A DNA stretch of 64,000 nucleotides from Paenilisteria rustica (GTDB lineage Bacteria; Bacillota; Bacilli; Lactobacillales; Listeriaceae): assembly GCF_013820765.1 (NCBI RefSeq), contig NZ_JABJVM010000007.1, forward strand, positions 62,001-126,000, given 5' to 3'. A program made the position numbers and the translations under genes. The notes under the pieces are model-generated. The model saw only the letters and a program-made list of their open reading frames with translations, was not told the origin of the DNA and ran no database searches. Numbering within the stretch: position 1 is the stretch's first letter; each line of letters starts with the position of its first letter. This document shows positions 28,920 through 37,195 of the stretch, one piece after another.

Positions 28920-29579
28920 TTGACGTTAAAATCTAGTAAGAAATGTATGGCTATGTTACTTGTAATCATTCTGGCAGTAAGTGTCTTGATATTACCGAAG
29001 TCTGGGGAAGCGGCAACAACTTACAAAATGACAACAACTGTAGAGAGCAATATTCGAACTGGGGACAGCGTGAAGTATGCAATTATTGGATATTACAAAG
29101 CAGGGACAACAGTTACATTTAATGCCAAAACTAAAAATAACTGGTACCGTATTACATACAAAGGAAAAGTGGGCTATGTATCGGGGAAATGTTTAGCGCC
29201 ATATAAAGCACAGTCATTTACGGCACTGAATGTCGAAGCAAAAAAACACTTAGGCAAAAAATATAAATGGGGCGCAACCGGCCCAACTTCATTTGATTGT
29301 TCAGGCTACACAAGCTACGTTTTCAAACAATCGATCAACAAAGTAATCCCACGTACGGCAAAACAACAATACAATGCATCTACTAAAATTAAAGCGAATC
29401 AGTTAAAAGCAGGTGATTTGGTATTCTTTAATTACGGTAGCGGTATCGCGCATGTCGGTATCTATGTTGGCAGCGGCAAAATGATTAACGCACAAAATAA
29501 TGGTGTGAAGTACGACAACATCTCGAGCGGTTATTGGAAAAGATATATCGCAGGATACGGTCGAGTAGTTAATTTTTAA
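28920..29579 (+). CDS. Secreted SH3 plus NlpC/P60 endopeptidase
   Basis: A 219-aa wall hydrolase. I chose TTG 28920 because AAAGGGAG ends 8 nt before it and it gives a clean signal peptide ([20 protein letters not shown]); the frame is open further upstream but lacks a binding site. The SH3_3 domain covers about 35-95 ([21 protein letters not shown]). The NlpC/P60 domain has catalytic Cys in [11 protein letters not shown], His in IAHVGIYVG, and a third polar residue in MINAQNNG. Such enzymes cut D-Glu-mDAP bonds in peptidoglycan. A family D repeat with a predicted promoter lies upstream and a strong terminator follows. Confidence 0.9.
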   Translation: MTLKSSKKCMAMLLVIILAVSVLILPKSGEAATTYKMTTTVESNIRTGDSVKYAIIGYYKAGTTVTFNAKTKNNWYRITYKGKVGYVSGKCLAPYKAQSFTALNVEAKKHLGKKYKWGATGPTSFDCSGYTSYVFKQSINKVIPRTAKQQYNASTKIKANQLKAGDLVFFNYGSGIAHVGIYVGSGKMINAQNNGVKYDNISSGYWKRYIAGYGRVVNF

Positions 29580-29580
29580 A

Positions 29581-29616
29581 AATAAGAGGTTTGGGAATTC
29601 TCCAAACCTCTTATTT
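29581..29616. terminator. Terminator after the NlpC/P60 gene
   Basis: AATAAGAGGTTTGG pairs perfectly with CCAAACCTCTTATT across GAATTCT. Confidence 0.85.
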
Positions 29617-29621
29617 GCGTT

Positions 29622-29771
29622 CAGCGACGCGACAAAAGCTCATTGTTGGGGTTGTTCGAAGTAGAACGAGTTACAACCCCAATATGCAGGAGAACAAAGT
29701 GAGCCTGTAATCCATGCCTAGGATCTAAGCCTTTGTCGCGCCGCTGAGGTTTGGTGGTTCCTTCAAAGTTA
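29622..29771. repeat. Family B element whose core is replaced by family C (copy 3)
   Basis: Ends CAGCGACGCGACAAA and TTTGTCGCGCCGCTG. Inside is a family C unit: TTGGGGTTGT pairing with ACAACCCCAA, then TATGCAGGAGAACAAAGTG and CCTGTAATCC. The usual AAAAGC ... GCTTTT core is absent, so the element is a mosaic. Confidence 0.8.
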
Positions 29772-29807
29772 GAAATTAAGAACATACAAAAAATAAATCT
29801 AAACACA

Positions 29808-29978
29808 AAAAAACCACCGTGGAAAAGGGAGGAACCACGATGGTCAAAAAGGGAGTTTTACGAGCTTTCATTCAAAAAGGGGGAAAGAATGAAAGTTCGT
29901 TTGTTGTTAGCTTATACTTACATATTAACGGTCGGGAAGGAAAACTTGCTGTGAGTTAAATGAGAAATTGATGAATGT
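29808..29978 (+). repeat. Family D structured element (copy D4)
   Basis: Hairpin 1 is ACCACCGTGG/CCACGATGGT (29813-29822, 29835-29844); the inner C-G pair of D1 is a T-A pair here. Hairpin 2 is CTTTCATTC/GAATGAAAG around a loop with GGGGG. Then follow TTGTTGTTAGCTTATA and TTGCTGTGAGTTAAATGAG. A 21-codon frame (29889-29954) is shared only with D6. Confidence 0.8.
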
Positions 29979-29982
29979 TTCC

Positions 29983-31638
29983 CTAGTTTTTTGCCATTTC
30001 AATGAATTTATAGCTGTATGGTGAGCCGAAAGCGTGTTTTTGAACGCCTGTTACTTTTGGATTTTGTAATACGGCTGTCTGGTGCTGATATAGTGGTAGG
30101 ATTGCGGCATCATCGTCCAATAATACTTTTTCTGAGTCAACAAAGGCATTCCATCTTGCAACTGGCTCTGTGGCTAACGTTGTGTCTGTAGATTTGACAA
30201 GCTGATCGTATTTGGGACTGTTGTAATTCATACTGTTGTTGTAGTAATCGGATAGGAAAAGACTGCTATACGTCCACGGATCCTTAAAGTCAGGCATCCA
30301 AGCGGCAAGGGAAAGATCGTAATTGCTAGTTCGAGTCAGCTCCGTCGCGCTCTTAGCAGGCATCGTTTTAATATTTATCGTCACACCAGGTAGATTCTTC
30401 TCAAATTGATCTTTTAGGAAGGTAAAAATCGTTTTTGTCGTATCTTGGTCATCGCCTAGAAGTTCGAGTGTGATCGTATCGGTTCCTAGTTCTTTTTTTG
30501 CTTGGGCTAAATATTTGCTCGCTTCGACTTTATTAAAAGTGAGATGATCCCCGCTGTCGGCTCGAAAATCAACGCCAGTTTCTGGGTTTTGTACGAAGTC
30601 TTTTGGTAATAAACCGTTCGCAGGAAACGATCCGTCGCCTAGTATTTCACTTGTTAGTGCCTCCTTATCTACTGCTAAATTGAGTGCGTGGCGTAGGGCG
30701 TTGTTGGCAAGAGGTGTGGCTTTGCCGTCACGTTTTTGATTTAGACGTAAGTAGCTGATGAGTGCGTCTTTTTCGGTTAGAAAATCGGAACGGTCTTTAT
30801 ACTGTTTCGCGTATTCTCCGGAAAGGGGCGCACGGTCGGCTTCTTTTGTCGTATATAGATTTACTCCAGCATTAATGTCTTTTGCCACCTGTACAGAGAT
30901 TTCATCAATGGTTACTTGTTTTTTATCCCAGTATTCGTCGTTTTTCGCATAGGTCCATTTTTTGGAGGTATTTCCATCCCAGTTTTTCATAATGAAGGGT
31001 CCGTTATACAATGTGTGTGCTGCATCCGTACCATATTTGTCGCCTTGCTTCTCCACAAAAGCTTGTTTTTGCGGGAAAAAGGTTTCGAATGATAGTAGAG
31101 ATATGAAGTAAGGCACCGGTTTTTTGAGTGTTATTTTTAAGGTTTCATTATCTGGTGCAGTGACGCCGAGTTCTGATGCAGGCAGTTTACCCTCGTGAAT
31201 TTCCGTTGCATTTTTAATAGAATCTTTAAAAAGAGCTGCATAACTTGGTGCTGTTTTTGGGTCGACTGCACGTTTCCATGCATATACAAAATCGTTCGCG
31301 GTGACTTGTGAGCCGTCGGACCATTTTGCATTATCTCTTAGCTTTATCGTATATTCCGTCTGATCCTTGCTAATCTCAGGCATACTTGCTGCAACGCCAG
31401 GTACGAAATTATCTTTTTTGTCTAGCGTATAAAGTCCTTCAAATACTTGGTTTTGCGCAGTGAAACTAACAAAGTCTTCCTCCGCGGTCGTATTAAGCGT
31501 GAGTAGTTCCCCTGTTTCTAAAAAGTTGATTTGGTCTGCAGCTTTTTCATTTGTTTTGCCTGAGCTATCCCCGCAAGCTGCTAAAAATAGAACGCTTACT
31601 ACTGAAATTATTGCAAATGTCTTTTTTGTGAAATGCAT
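29983..31638 (-). CDS. Oligopeptide-type ABC transporter substrate-binding lipoprotein
   Basis: A 551-aa SBP_bac_5 lipoprotein with lipobox FLAAC (Cys22) after a 21-residue signal. Typical OppA-type segments include AKWSDGSQVTANDFVYAWKR and WMPDFKDPWTYSSLFLSDY. It binds peptides, or less often other ligands, outside the membrane and hands them to a permease. No permease or ATPase genes are nearby, so it must share a transporter encoded elsewhere. Its start has AGGAGGAAC upstream. Both sides are occupied by B/D repeats. Confidence 0.9.
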   Translation of the reverse strand: MHFTKKTFAIISVVSVLFLAACGDSSGKTNEKAADQINFLETGELLTLNTTAEEDFVSFTAQNQVFEGLYTLDKKDNFVPGVAASMPEISKDQTEYTIKLRDNAKWSDGSQVTANDFVYAWKRAVDPKTAPSYAALFKDSIKNATEIHEGKLPASELGVTAPDNETLKITLKKPVPYFISLLSFETFFPQKQAFVEKQGDKYGTDAAHTLYNGPFIMKNWDGNTSKKWTYAKNDEYWDKKQVTIDEISVQVAKDINAGVNLYTTKEADRAPLSGEYAKQYKDRSDFLTEKDALISYLRLNQKRDGKATPLANNALRHALNLAVDKEALTSEILGDGSFPANGLLPKDFVQNPETGVDFRADSGDHLTFNKVEASKYLAQAKKELGTDTITLELLGDDQDTTKTIFTFLKDQFEKNLPGVTINIKTMPAKSATELTRTSNYDLSLAAWMPDFKDPWTYSSLFLSDYYNNSMNYNSPKYDQLVKSTDTTLATEPVARWNAFVDSEKVLLDDDAAILPLYQHQTAVLQNPKVTGVQKHAFGSPYSYKFIEMAKN

Positions 31639-31700
31639 GCTGTTCCTCCTTTTTTCTGACTATTTTTATTAAGTATAAGTATTCCTATCGGATATGTCAA

Positions 31701-32180
31701 CGTTCAGCGAAGCGACAAACACTCATCTCCGTCGTTAAAAGCTGTGTTCCGATGCTCACGTACTTAAAGTACGTTCCGCGTCGGTACGCGCTTTTGCCTA
31801 GGATCTAAGCATTTGTCGCTCCGCTGAGATTCGGAGAATCTTTCTTTGTTAGGAATTCAGACAAAATTTGGCGAAAAAATAAACACAAAAAAACCACCGT
31901 GGAAAAGGGAGGAACCATGGTGGTCAAAAAGGGAGTTTAGCGTTCAGCGAAGCGACAAACACTCATCTCCGTCGTTAAAAGCTGTGTTCCGATGCTCACG
32001 TACTAAAGTACGTTCCGCGTGGGTACGCGCTTTTGCCTAGGATCTAAGCATTTGTCGCTCCGCTGAGATTCGGAGAATCTTTCTTTGTTAGGAATTCAGA
32101 CAAAATTTGGTGAGAAAGTAAACACAAAAAAACCACCGTGGAAAAGGGAGGAACCACGATGGTCAAAAAGGGAGTTTTAC
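31701..32180 (+). repeat. Tandem duplication of a B-D unit (240-bp period)
   Basis: 31701-31940 and 31941-32179 are nearly identical, differing by a one-base deletion and a few substitutions. Each has a family B hairpin (CAGCGAAGCGACAAACACTC ... TTTGTCGCTCCGCTG) followed by family D hairpin 1. In the first the D part stops after GGGAGTTTAG (D5, 31893-31924); in the second it continues as D6. Confidence 0.9.
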
Positions 32181-32312
32181 GAGCTTTCATTCAAAAAGGG
32201 GGAAAGAATGAAAGTTCGTTTGTTGTTGTTAGCTTATACTTATATAATAACGGCCGGGAAGGAAAACTTGCTGTGAGTTAAATGAGAAATTGATGAATGT
32301 TTGGCGAACTTT
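32127..32312 (+). repeat. Family D structured element (copy D6)
   Basis: Hairpin 1 at 32132-32141/32154-32163, hairpin 2 CTTTCATTC/GAATGAAAG, and candidate promoter TTGTTG (32220-32225), 17 nt, TATAAT (32243-32248). It abuts the 3' end of the convergent pabB gene. Confidence 0.8.
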
Positions 32313-32318
32313 CTTTCA

Positions 32319-34028
32319 TTAATGTAAATCGATGTTTACCCAGCCGCGGACGCTGTTGATTAGCCAGGTTTTTGTGGCTTTTAGTAGGTCATTGCGGTGC
32401 AGGACGCGCTCTGTAATCGTGTTTTCTGCTAGAAGGGTTTCGCGCATGGTGCCCCCTAATAAACCGGATGATTGTTTTGGTGTGACAAGTTGTCCGTCTA
32501 TTTCTGCGACTAGATTGCCGTTGATGAATTCTGTAATCTCGCCGCGTTCGTTCCATAGTAGTGTTTCATCGTAGTCAATTCTGCGACGCTTTTCGTACAT
32601 TGTTCGGTTGGTCGTTTTATGGTAGAGAAATGGATCGGTGCTATTGATGGATTTGTCGGCAAAATGGGCGGTCCATGTAATCGGATCGGAAATGATGAGC
32701 GTACCTTCCACTGTCATGTCGCCATTTTTACTTGATAGCAGGCGAACTTTCCAAATGTCGTTGGGGTGTTCTTTTGCGAACGCTTCTAGAGCCTCATTTG
32801 CAGCGTCAATGTTCCACGTGAAACCAAAATAATGGGCGCTTTTTTCGATACGTTTCAGATGTAAATCGGTGCGATAATAGGTACCATCTTCTAAACGTAG
32901 GCTTTCTAGTAATTCAAATTTTGGTAAATAGGTGGTTAGGAGGGCTGCTTTTGCTTGAACTTCCTCATACTCAGCGCCGCTACGTGAATCCCAAACAATA
33001 CCGCCGCCAACGCCATATTCCGCAATTTTTTCTTCTGTGTCGACAACAACAGTTCGGATGGGTACGTTAAAAATCGCTTCCTTATCAGGTGTGATGTAGC
33101 CAATCGTGCCACAGTAAACATTGCGGGGAGAGGTTTCTGATTCGGCAATAAGTTGCATCGTTTTTACTTTCGGTGCGCCTGTGATGGAGCCGCATGGGAA
33201 AAGTGCTTCGAAAATGGCTGTTAAATGGACTTCTGGTAATGTTTCCGCAACTACTGTCGAGGTCATCTGCCAAACGGTTGGATAGCGTTCGACGTCAAAT
33301 AGACGGGGAACTTTAACGGAGCCTGGTTTGGCGATTTGGCCGAGGTCATTACGTAATAAATCTACTATCATCACGTTTTCGGCTTGATTTTTAGCGGAGG
33401 CTGCGAGCCAATCACGTGCTTTAAAATCTTCTTCTAATGTCATGCCGCGTTTTGCAGTTCCTTTCATCGGCTTGGTTTGGATGACACCGTCTTTCCAATG
33501 GAAGAAAAGTTCGGGCGAGGCGGATAAAATGTGGAACCTGCCAGTTGATAAGTATGCTGAATAATCCGCTTGTTGCGCTATTTTCAGCTGTTCGTAAAAA
33601 TTTTCGTCTTCATCTGTGAAATCACTTTGCAATCGGATTGTATAATTGGTCTGATATGTATTCCCTGCTGCAATTTGTTCTCGAATAAAATGGATACCTT
33701 TTGAATAGGAACTGTAATCGGTGGTTGGCTGCCAGTCTAACTTTGGAGGCGTTGAAAGTATTGTTGTTGTTTGCTCAATTTCGCGCATTTCACGAAAAAC
33801 ACCAAACCAAAGAAGCGGCATTTTGCCAGGTGGGTGCGTGGTCAGATTTTTATTGAAGGCGGCAGCTGCTTCATAGCCAATGTAACCGGCGACATAATAG
33901 CCAAGATCAACAGCTTGTTCGACTTGTTGCATTCGTAACATCACGTCATCTAGCTTATCCGTTTGAATAATGGCCTCGGGGGACGAGAATAGTTGTGTTT
34001 TTCCTTTAAAATCGAACTGCATTTTCAT
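32319..34028 (-). CDS. pabB: Aminodeoxychorismate synthase I fused to 4-amino-4-deoxychorismate lyase
   Basis: A 569-aa fusion catalysing two steps to p-aminobenzoate for folate. Residues about 1-350 form the chorismate-binding domain (PMKGTAKRGMTLEEDFKARDW, and GSITGAPKVKTM with catalytic acidic and basic residues). Residues about 360-569 form a class IV PLP-dependent lyase (FELLESLRLEDGTYYRTDLH, then ERGEITEFINGNL and SGLLGGTMRETLL). Its start overlaps the end of pabA by 23 nt, so they form an operon with the amidotransferase. A near-perfect parS lies inside the gene. Confidence 0.93.
   Translation of the reverse strand: MKMQFDFKGKTQLFSSPEAIIQTDKLDDVMLRMQQVEQAVDLGYYVAGYIGYEAAAAFNKNLTTHPPGKMPLLWFGVFREMREIEQTTTILSTPPKLDWQPTTDYSSYSKGIHFIREQIAAGNTYQTNYTIRLQSDFTDEDENFYEQLKIAQQADYSAYLSTGRFHILSASPELFFHWKDGVIQTKPMKGTAKRGMTLEEDFKARDWLAASAKNQAENVMIVDLLRNDLGQIAKPGSVKVPRLFDVERYPTVWQMTSTVVAETLPEVHLTAIFEALFPCGSITGAPKVKTMQLIAESETSPRNVYCGTIGYITPDKEAIFNVPIRTVVVDTEEKIAEYGVGGGIVWDSRSGAEYEEVQAKAALLTTYLPKFELLESLRLEDGTYYRTDLHLKRIEKSAHYFGFTWNIDAANEALEAFAKEHPNDIWKVRLLSSKNGDMTVEGTLIISDPITWTAHFADKSINSTDPFLYHKTTNRTMYEKRRRIDYDETLLWNERGEITEFINGNLVAEIDGQLVTPKQSSGLLGGTMRETLLAENTITERVLHRNDLLKATKTWLINSVRGWVNIDLH
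32810..32825. promoter_or_regulatory. parS: Near-perfect parS (15 of 16)
   Basis: TGTTCCACGTGAAACC inside pabB. It fits TGTTNCACGTGAAACA at every position but the last. Confidence 0.6.
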
Positions 34029-34608
34029 TTTCGTAGCTCCGTTCTGTTAGTTTTACAAAATTCCCTAATATTTCGTGACCATGTTCAGAAAGAATAGCTT
34101 CGGGATGGAATTGCACGCCTTCTATTAAAAATTTGCGGTGACGAACGGCCATGATAAGGTCGTCCTCGGTTTTTGCGGTGATGATTAATTCATTCGGAAA
34201 ATGGGTTTCTGCTGCTAGGAGTGAATGATATCTGGTCACAGAAAAACGCGCGCTTAAGCTTGTAAACACGCCTTCTTGATCATTTGTAATTATCGATGTT
34301 TTGCCGTGGACGGGTTCGGGAGCGCGAATAATTTCGCCGCCATATGCTTGAACAATCGCTTGGTGCCCTAAACAAATACCAAGAATAGGGATTTTACCAC
34401 CAAACTCGTGGATGAGAGCTAGACTGATTCCCGCGTCATCGGGTGTACCGGGTCCAGGTGAAATGACAATCGATTCGGGATTTATTTCACAAACTTCGGC
34501 TACAGTTATTTGATCATTTTTCACAACGCGTACTTGTTTGCCGAGCTCTAATAAATATTGATATAAGTTGTATGTAAATGAGTCATAATTATCGATTAAC
34601 AGGATCAC
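34006..34608 (-). CDS. pabA: Aminodeoxychorismate synthase glutamine amidotransferase subunit
   Basis: A 200-aa class I glutamine amidotransferase supplying ammonia to PabB. Visible motifs: NYDSFTYNL at the N-terminus, SPGPGTPDDAG (oxyanion), the nucleophile Cys in GICLGHQAI, and the His/Glu pair in VQFHPEAILSEHG. Length is standard. In some Firmicutes the same protein also serves anthranilate synthase, but the pabB overlap fixes the main role. A predicted minus-strand promoter lies 45-75 nt upstream. Confidence 0.93.
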   Translation of the reverse strand: MILLIDNYDSFTYNLYQYLLELGKQVRVVKNDQITVAEVCEINPESIVISPGPGTPDDAGISLALIHEFGGKIPILGICLGHQAIVQAYGGEIIRAPEPVHGKTSIITNDQEGVFTSLSARFSVTRYHSLLAAETHFPNELIITAKTEDDLIMAVRHRKFLIEGVQFHPEAILSEHGHEILGNFVKLTERSYENENAVRF

Positions 34609-34653
34609 AATATCACTCCTAAATGGAATTTCAATGGATATACGTCCACCCTA

Positions 34654-34706
34654 TTTATAGCAAAATAGTGGCAGTTTGTCCAATAAGCAGACTTGTGATT
34701 TCACAA
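34654..34706 (-). promoter_or_regulatory. pabA promoter with upstream palindrome
   Basis: On the minus strand, TTGGAC (34678-34683), an 18-nt spacer and TATAAA (34654-34659). A palindrome TTGTGATTTCACAA (34693-34706) sits 9 bp upstream of the -35 box, a position suiting an activator. Its spacing differs from a Crp/Fnr site. Confidence 0.45.
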
Positions 34707-34778
34707 ACTTTGTTGGGTTGAAATGCGGGGACGAGGAGGATGACTGCAAAGGAGGAGAGGAATTGTTATAATGAATGA

Positions 34779-34897
34779 GAAAAGGAAGACATGCGACCAA
34801 CATGTCTTCCTGATACAAACACCATTTAAGATGGTGACAGCCTGAATATTTCAAGAGCCACTAAGCCGTCAAGCGTATAAAGTGGCTTTTATTTTTT
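34779..34897 (+). ncRNA. Predicted antitoxin RNA of a type I toxin-antitoxin locus
   Basis: TATAAT at 34767-34772 precedes a 5' hairpin AGGAAGACATG/CATGTCTTCCT. The 3' end is a terminator (AGCCACT ... AGTGGCT plus a T-rich tail, to 34897) overlapping the stop codon region of the minus-strand toxin. The same architecture recurs at 60583-60706. The RNA looks intact although its toxin gene is interrupted. Confidence 0.6.
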
Positions 34898-35041
34898 GTC
34901 ATTTTTACTGTTCATTATCGCTACGACTAATGCTGCGAAGGCAATTGTTGTGGTTCTTTGAAGCAAGGCGAATTAGAACCTCAATATGCAAAGGAATGAA
35001 GTGAGTTTGTAGTCCTTTAATAGAGACTCGAATACAGTCAT
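34889..35041 (-). pseudogene. Holin-like type I toxin gene interrupted by a family C repeat
   Basis: On the minus strand ATG at 35041, behind GAAAGGAAAAAGC, encodes MTVFESLL, typical for Hol_Tox peptides. The frame then enters a family C repeat (about 34948-35018) and ends. Beyond it, TIAFAALVVAIMNSKNDKK and a TAA at 34889 form the expected hydrophobic segment and basic tail. Removing the repeat would give a peptide of about 30 residues, similar to the intact toxin at 60698-60808. Members of this family form short membrane peptides that are toxic when unchecked. Confidence 0.7.
34948..35018. repeat. Family C repeat inside the toxin gene
   Basis: TTGTGGTTCT pairs with AGAACCTCAA, followed by TATGCAAAGGAATGAAGTG and a GTAGTCC end. 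It matches the units at 14757 and 15005 in order and length. No target duplication could be decided by eye. Confidence 0.75.
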
Positions 35042-35233
35042 GCTTTTTCCTTTCTGGAAGAAACCACGAACAACATGGCATCACCTATTTTCTTAGCTAG
35101 GCTGCCAACCACATCATAAACTTGTTTGTAAGCCTATTATAGCATGGGGTTTCAGGGTTTCTCTGATGATTATGTAATGCAATTTTTAGGTGGATATTAC
35201 AAGTTTTGAGTGGTGGGATTTTTCTGTTTTGGC

Positions 35234-35262
35234 TTGCTAATTCTGGGGTTATGGGGTAGAAT
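35234..35262 (+). promoter_or_regulatory. Predicted serS promoter
   Basis: TTGCTA (35234-35239), 17 nt, TAGAAT (35257-35262), placing the start of transcription about 15 nt before the T-box leader. Confidence 0.55.
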
Positions 35263-35279
35263 GTTCTTAAATAATGAAT

Positions 35280-35585
35280 TAAAACGTTGACAAGAGCTAG
35301 TAGTAGAAGTTGTGCTTTTTAGAGAGCTGATGGTTGGTGGAAATCAGTAGGAACGCTTTTATGAATCCGTCTTGGAGTGGGCAGAGGAAATGTGAGTAAT
35401 CTGCTTCGGTGGGAACCGTTATATCAATTGAGCTGGAGTTTGGGATATTTCTCGGACTCAATTAGGGTGGCAACGCGGTACTTCCGTCCCTTTCCATGTA
35501 TTTTATTTGGGGAGAGATTTGGGGGTCTTTTTGTTTGGACTTTTAGAGAGCGTATTGTGCTTTCTTAGAGTCCAAATATAAGACG
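35280..35585 (+). promoter_or_regulatory. T-box riboswitch (serine)
   Basis: Stem I begins with AGAGAGCTGATGGTTGGTGG. The specifier loop GAATCC gives codon TCC (Ser) at 35366-35368. The T-box AGGGTGGCAACGCGG lies at 35464-35478, followed by a CCGTCCC arm. A further strong hairpin TTTGGACT ... AGTCCAAA closes the leader near 35580. Uncharged tRNA-Ser should raise serS expression. Confidence 0.9.
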
Positions 35586-35691
35586 GAGCGAAGCGTAGTG
35601 TTAATCCTTCAGTTTTCTTTACGCGAAACGTGACTAGACCGAATCTTAGAACAAATAAAACGAGAATACCATTTTGTGAGGAGGAAAAGAG

Positions 35692-36978
35692 ATGTTGGAT
35701 GTTAAGTTATTACGTGAGGATTTTGAAGGTGTGAAGGCGAAGTTATCGCATCGTGGGGAAGAGCTTGGGGAATTTGAGAAGTTTGGTGCGCTGGATACGC
35801 GGCGTCGGACGTTGATTATTGAAGTGGAGACGTTGAAGAGTCAGCGTAATGAGGTTTCGCAAGAGATTGCGCAGTTGAAGCGTGATAAACAGGATGCGGA
35901 CGCGAAAATCGAGGAAATGCGTGTTGTTGGGGATCGGATTAAAACGTTTGATATTGAATTGAACGAAATCGATGAGAAGTTGCGCAATATTTTGATGGCG
36001 ATTCCGAATATTCCGCATGAGTCTACGCCGATTGGTGATACGGAAGATGATAATGTGGAGGTTCGCAAATGGGGTGAGGTCCGCTCGTTTGATTTTGAGC
36101 CAAAAGCGCATTGGGATTTGGGAACGGATTTAGGAATTTTGGATTTTGAGAATGCGGCGAAGGTTGCGGGTAGCCGGTTTGTTTTCTATAAGAAACTGGG
36201 TGCGAGACTGGAACGGGCGTTGATTAATTTTATGATGGATTTGCATACGACGGAGCACGGGTATGATGAGATGTTGCCGCCGTACATGGTGAATCGCGAT
36301 AGTATGACGGGTACGGGGCAGTTGCCGAAGTTCGAAGAGGATGCATTCTTGATTGAAAAAGAGGATTATTTCTTGATTCCGACGGCGGAGGTTCCGGTGA
36401 CGAACTATCATCGTGATCAGATTATGAATGTGGATGATCTTCCGCAAAAGTACACGGCTTACAGTGCGTGCTTCCGTTCTGAGGCAGGCTCTGCGGGGCG
36501 CGATACGCGTGGTCTGATTCGCCAACATCAGTTTAACAAAGTGGAGATGGTACAGTTTGTGAAACCTGAGGATTCTTACGCGGCGCTCGAGGCCTTGACG
36601 GATAATGCGGAGGAAGTGTTGCGTCTGTTGGAATTGCCGTATCGTGTGCTTAGCATGTGTACCGCTGATTTAGGGTTCACGGCTGCGAAAAAATATGATA
36701 TCGAAGTGTGGATTCCGAGTGGTGATAGCTACCGCGAGATTTCTTCTTGTAGTAATTTTGAGGCGTTCCAAGCGCGTCGTGCGAATATTCGTTTCCGCCG
36801 CGAGCCAGGTGGCAAGCCTGAATTTGTGCATACGCTAAACGGCTCAGGTCTTGCGATTGGTCGTACGGTTGCCGCGATTTTGGAGAATTATCAGTTGGCT
36901 GACGGTTCTGTCGCGGTTCCAAAAGTATTGCAAAATTATATGGGTGGCGTGGAAGTTATTACGGCACCGAAAAAATAA
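35692..36978 (+). CDS. serS: Seryl-tRNA synthetase
   Basis: A 428-aa class II synthetase charging tRNA-Ser. The N-terminal coiled-coil arm (about 30-105; [20 protein letters not shown]) binds the tRNA long arm. Motif 2 is [25 protein letters not shown] (written here only in part: [14 protein letters not shown]), and motif 3 is [23 protein letters not shown] 35692 follows GAGGAGG. Control by the T-box upstream is clear. A weak terminator follows. Confidence 0.97.
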   Translation: MLDVKLLREDFEGVKAKLSHRGEELGEFEKFGALDTRRRTLIIEVETLKSQRNEVSQEIAQLKRDKQDADAKIEEMRVVGDRIKTFDIELNEIDEKLRNILMAIPNIPHESTPIGDTEDDNVEVRKWGEVRSFDFEPKAHWDLGTDLGILDFENAAKVAGSRFVFYKKLGARLERALINFMMDLHTTEHGYDEMLPPYMVNRDSMTGTGQLPKFEEDAFLIEKEDYFLIPTAEVPVTNYHRDQIMNVDDLPQKYTAYSACFRSEAGSAGRDTRGLIRQHQFNKVEMVQFVKPEDSYAALEALTDNAEEVLRLLELPYRVLSMCTADLGFTAAKKYDIEVWIPSGDSYREISSCSNFEAFQARRANIRFRREPGGKPEFVHTLNGSGLAIGRTVAAILENYQLADGSVAVPKVLQNYMGGVEVITAPKK

Positions 36979-37195
36979 ATAGATTATGTGAAAAGGGCTT
37001 TTCTCTGAATGTGGAGGAGAGTCTTTTTTATGTGGTTTTTAAATGTGACGGATTTGCCTTATTGTTGTTTGGAATGGTATCCGATGAGGAGAAATTTTGT
37101 ATTTATTTATGGTTCTTTTCTGTTACGCTAAGTTTGGTAGGGTTATTTTAAAATGACGTTATCAAATTTACTAGTAAGGGAGATTGGACAGAGTT
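36979..37195 (+). other. Intergenic stretch after serS
   Basis: A weak terminator-like hairpin (GGGCTTTTCTC ... GGAGAGTC plus TTTTTT, about 36998-37030), then AT-rich sequence with nothing I can assign. Confidence 0.4.

Noticed and set aside
29889-29954. A 21-22 codon frame conserved in family D copies D4 and D6 (MKVRLLLAYTY..., with purine-rich stretch before ATG)
   Set aside because: Copies D1 and D3 lack the ATG and the frame, while hairpin pairing is kept in all; the conservation is better explained by structure or recent duplication than by coding.
26860-32312. CRISPR array, because of regularly recurring repeats
   Set aside because: Units are long, hairpin-forming and interrupted by whole genes; there are no uniform spacers or cas genes.
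34651-34854. 67-codon minus-strand frame upstream of pabA
   Set aside because: It runs through the antitoxin RNA hairpin and the pabA promoter region and lacks a ribosome binding site.
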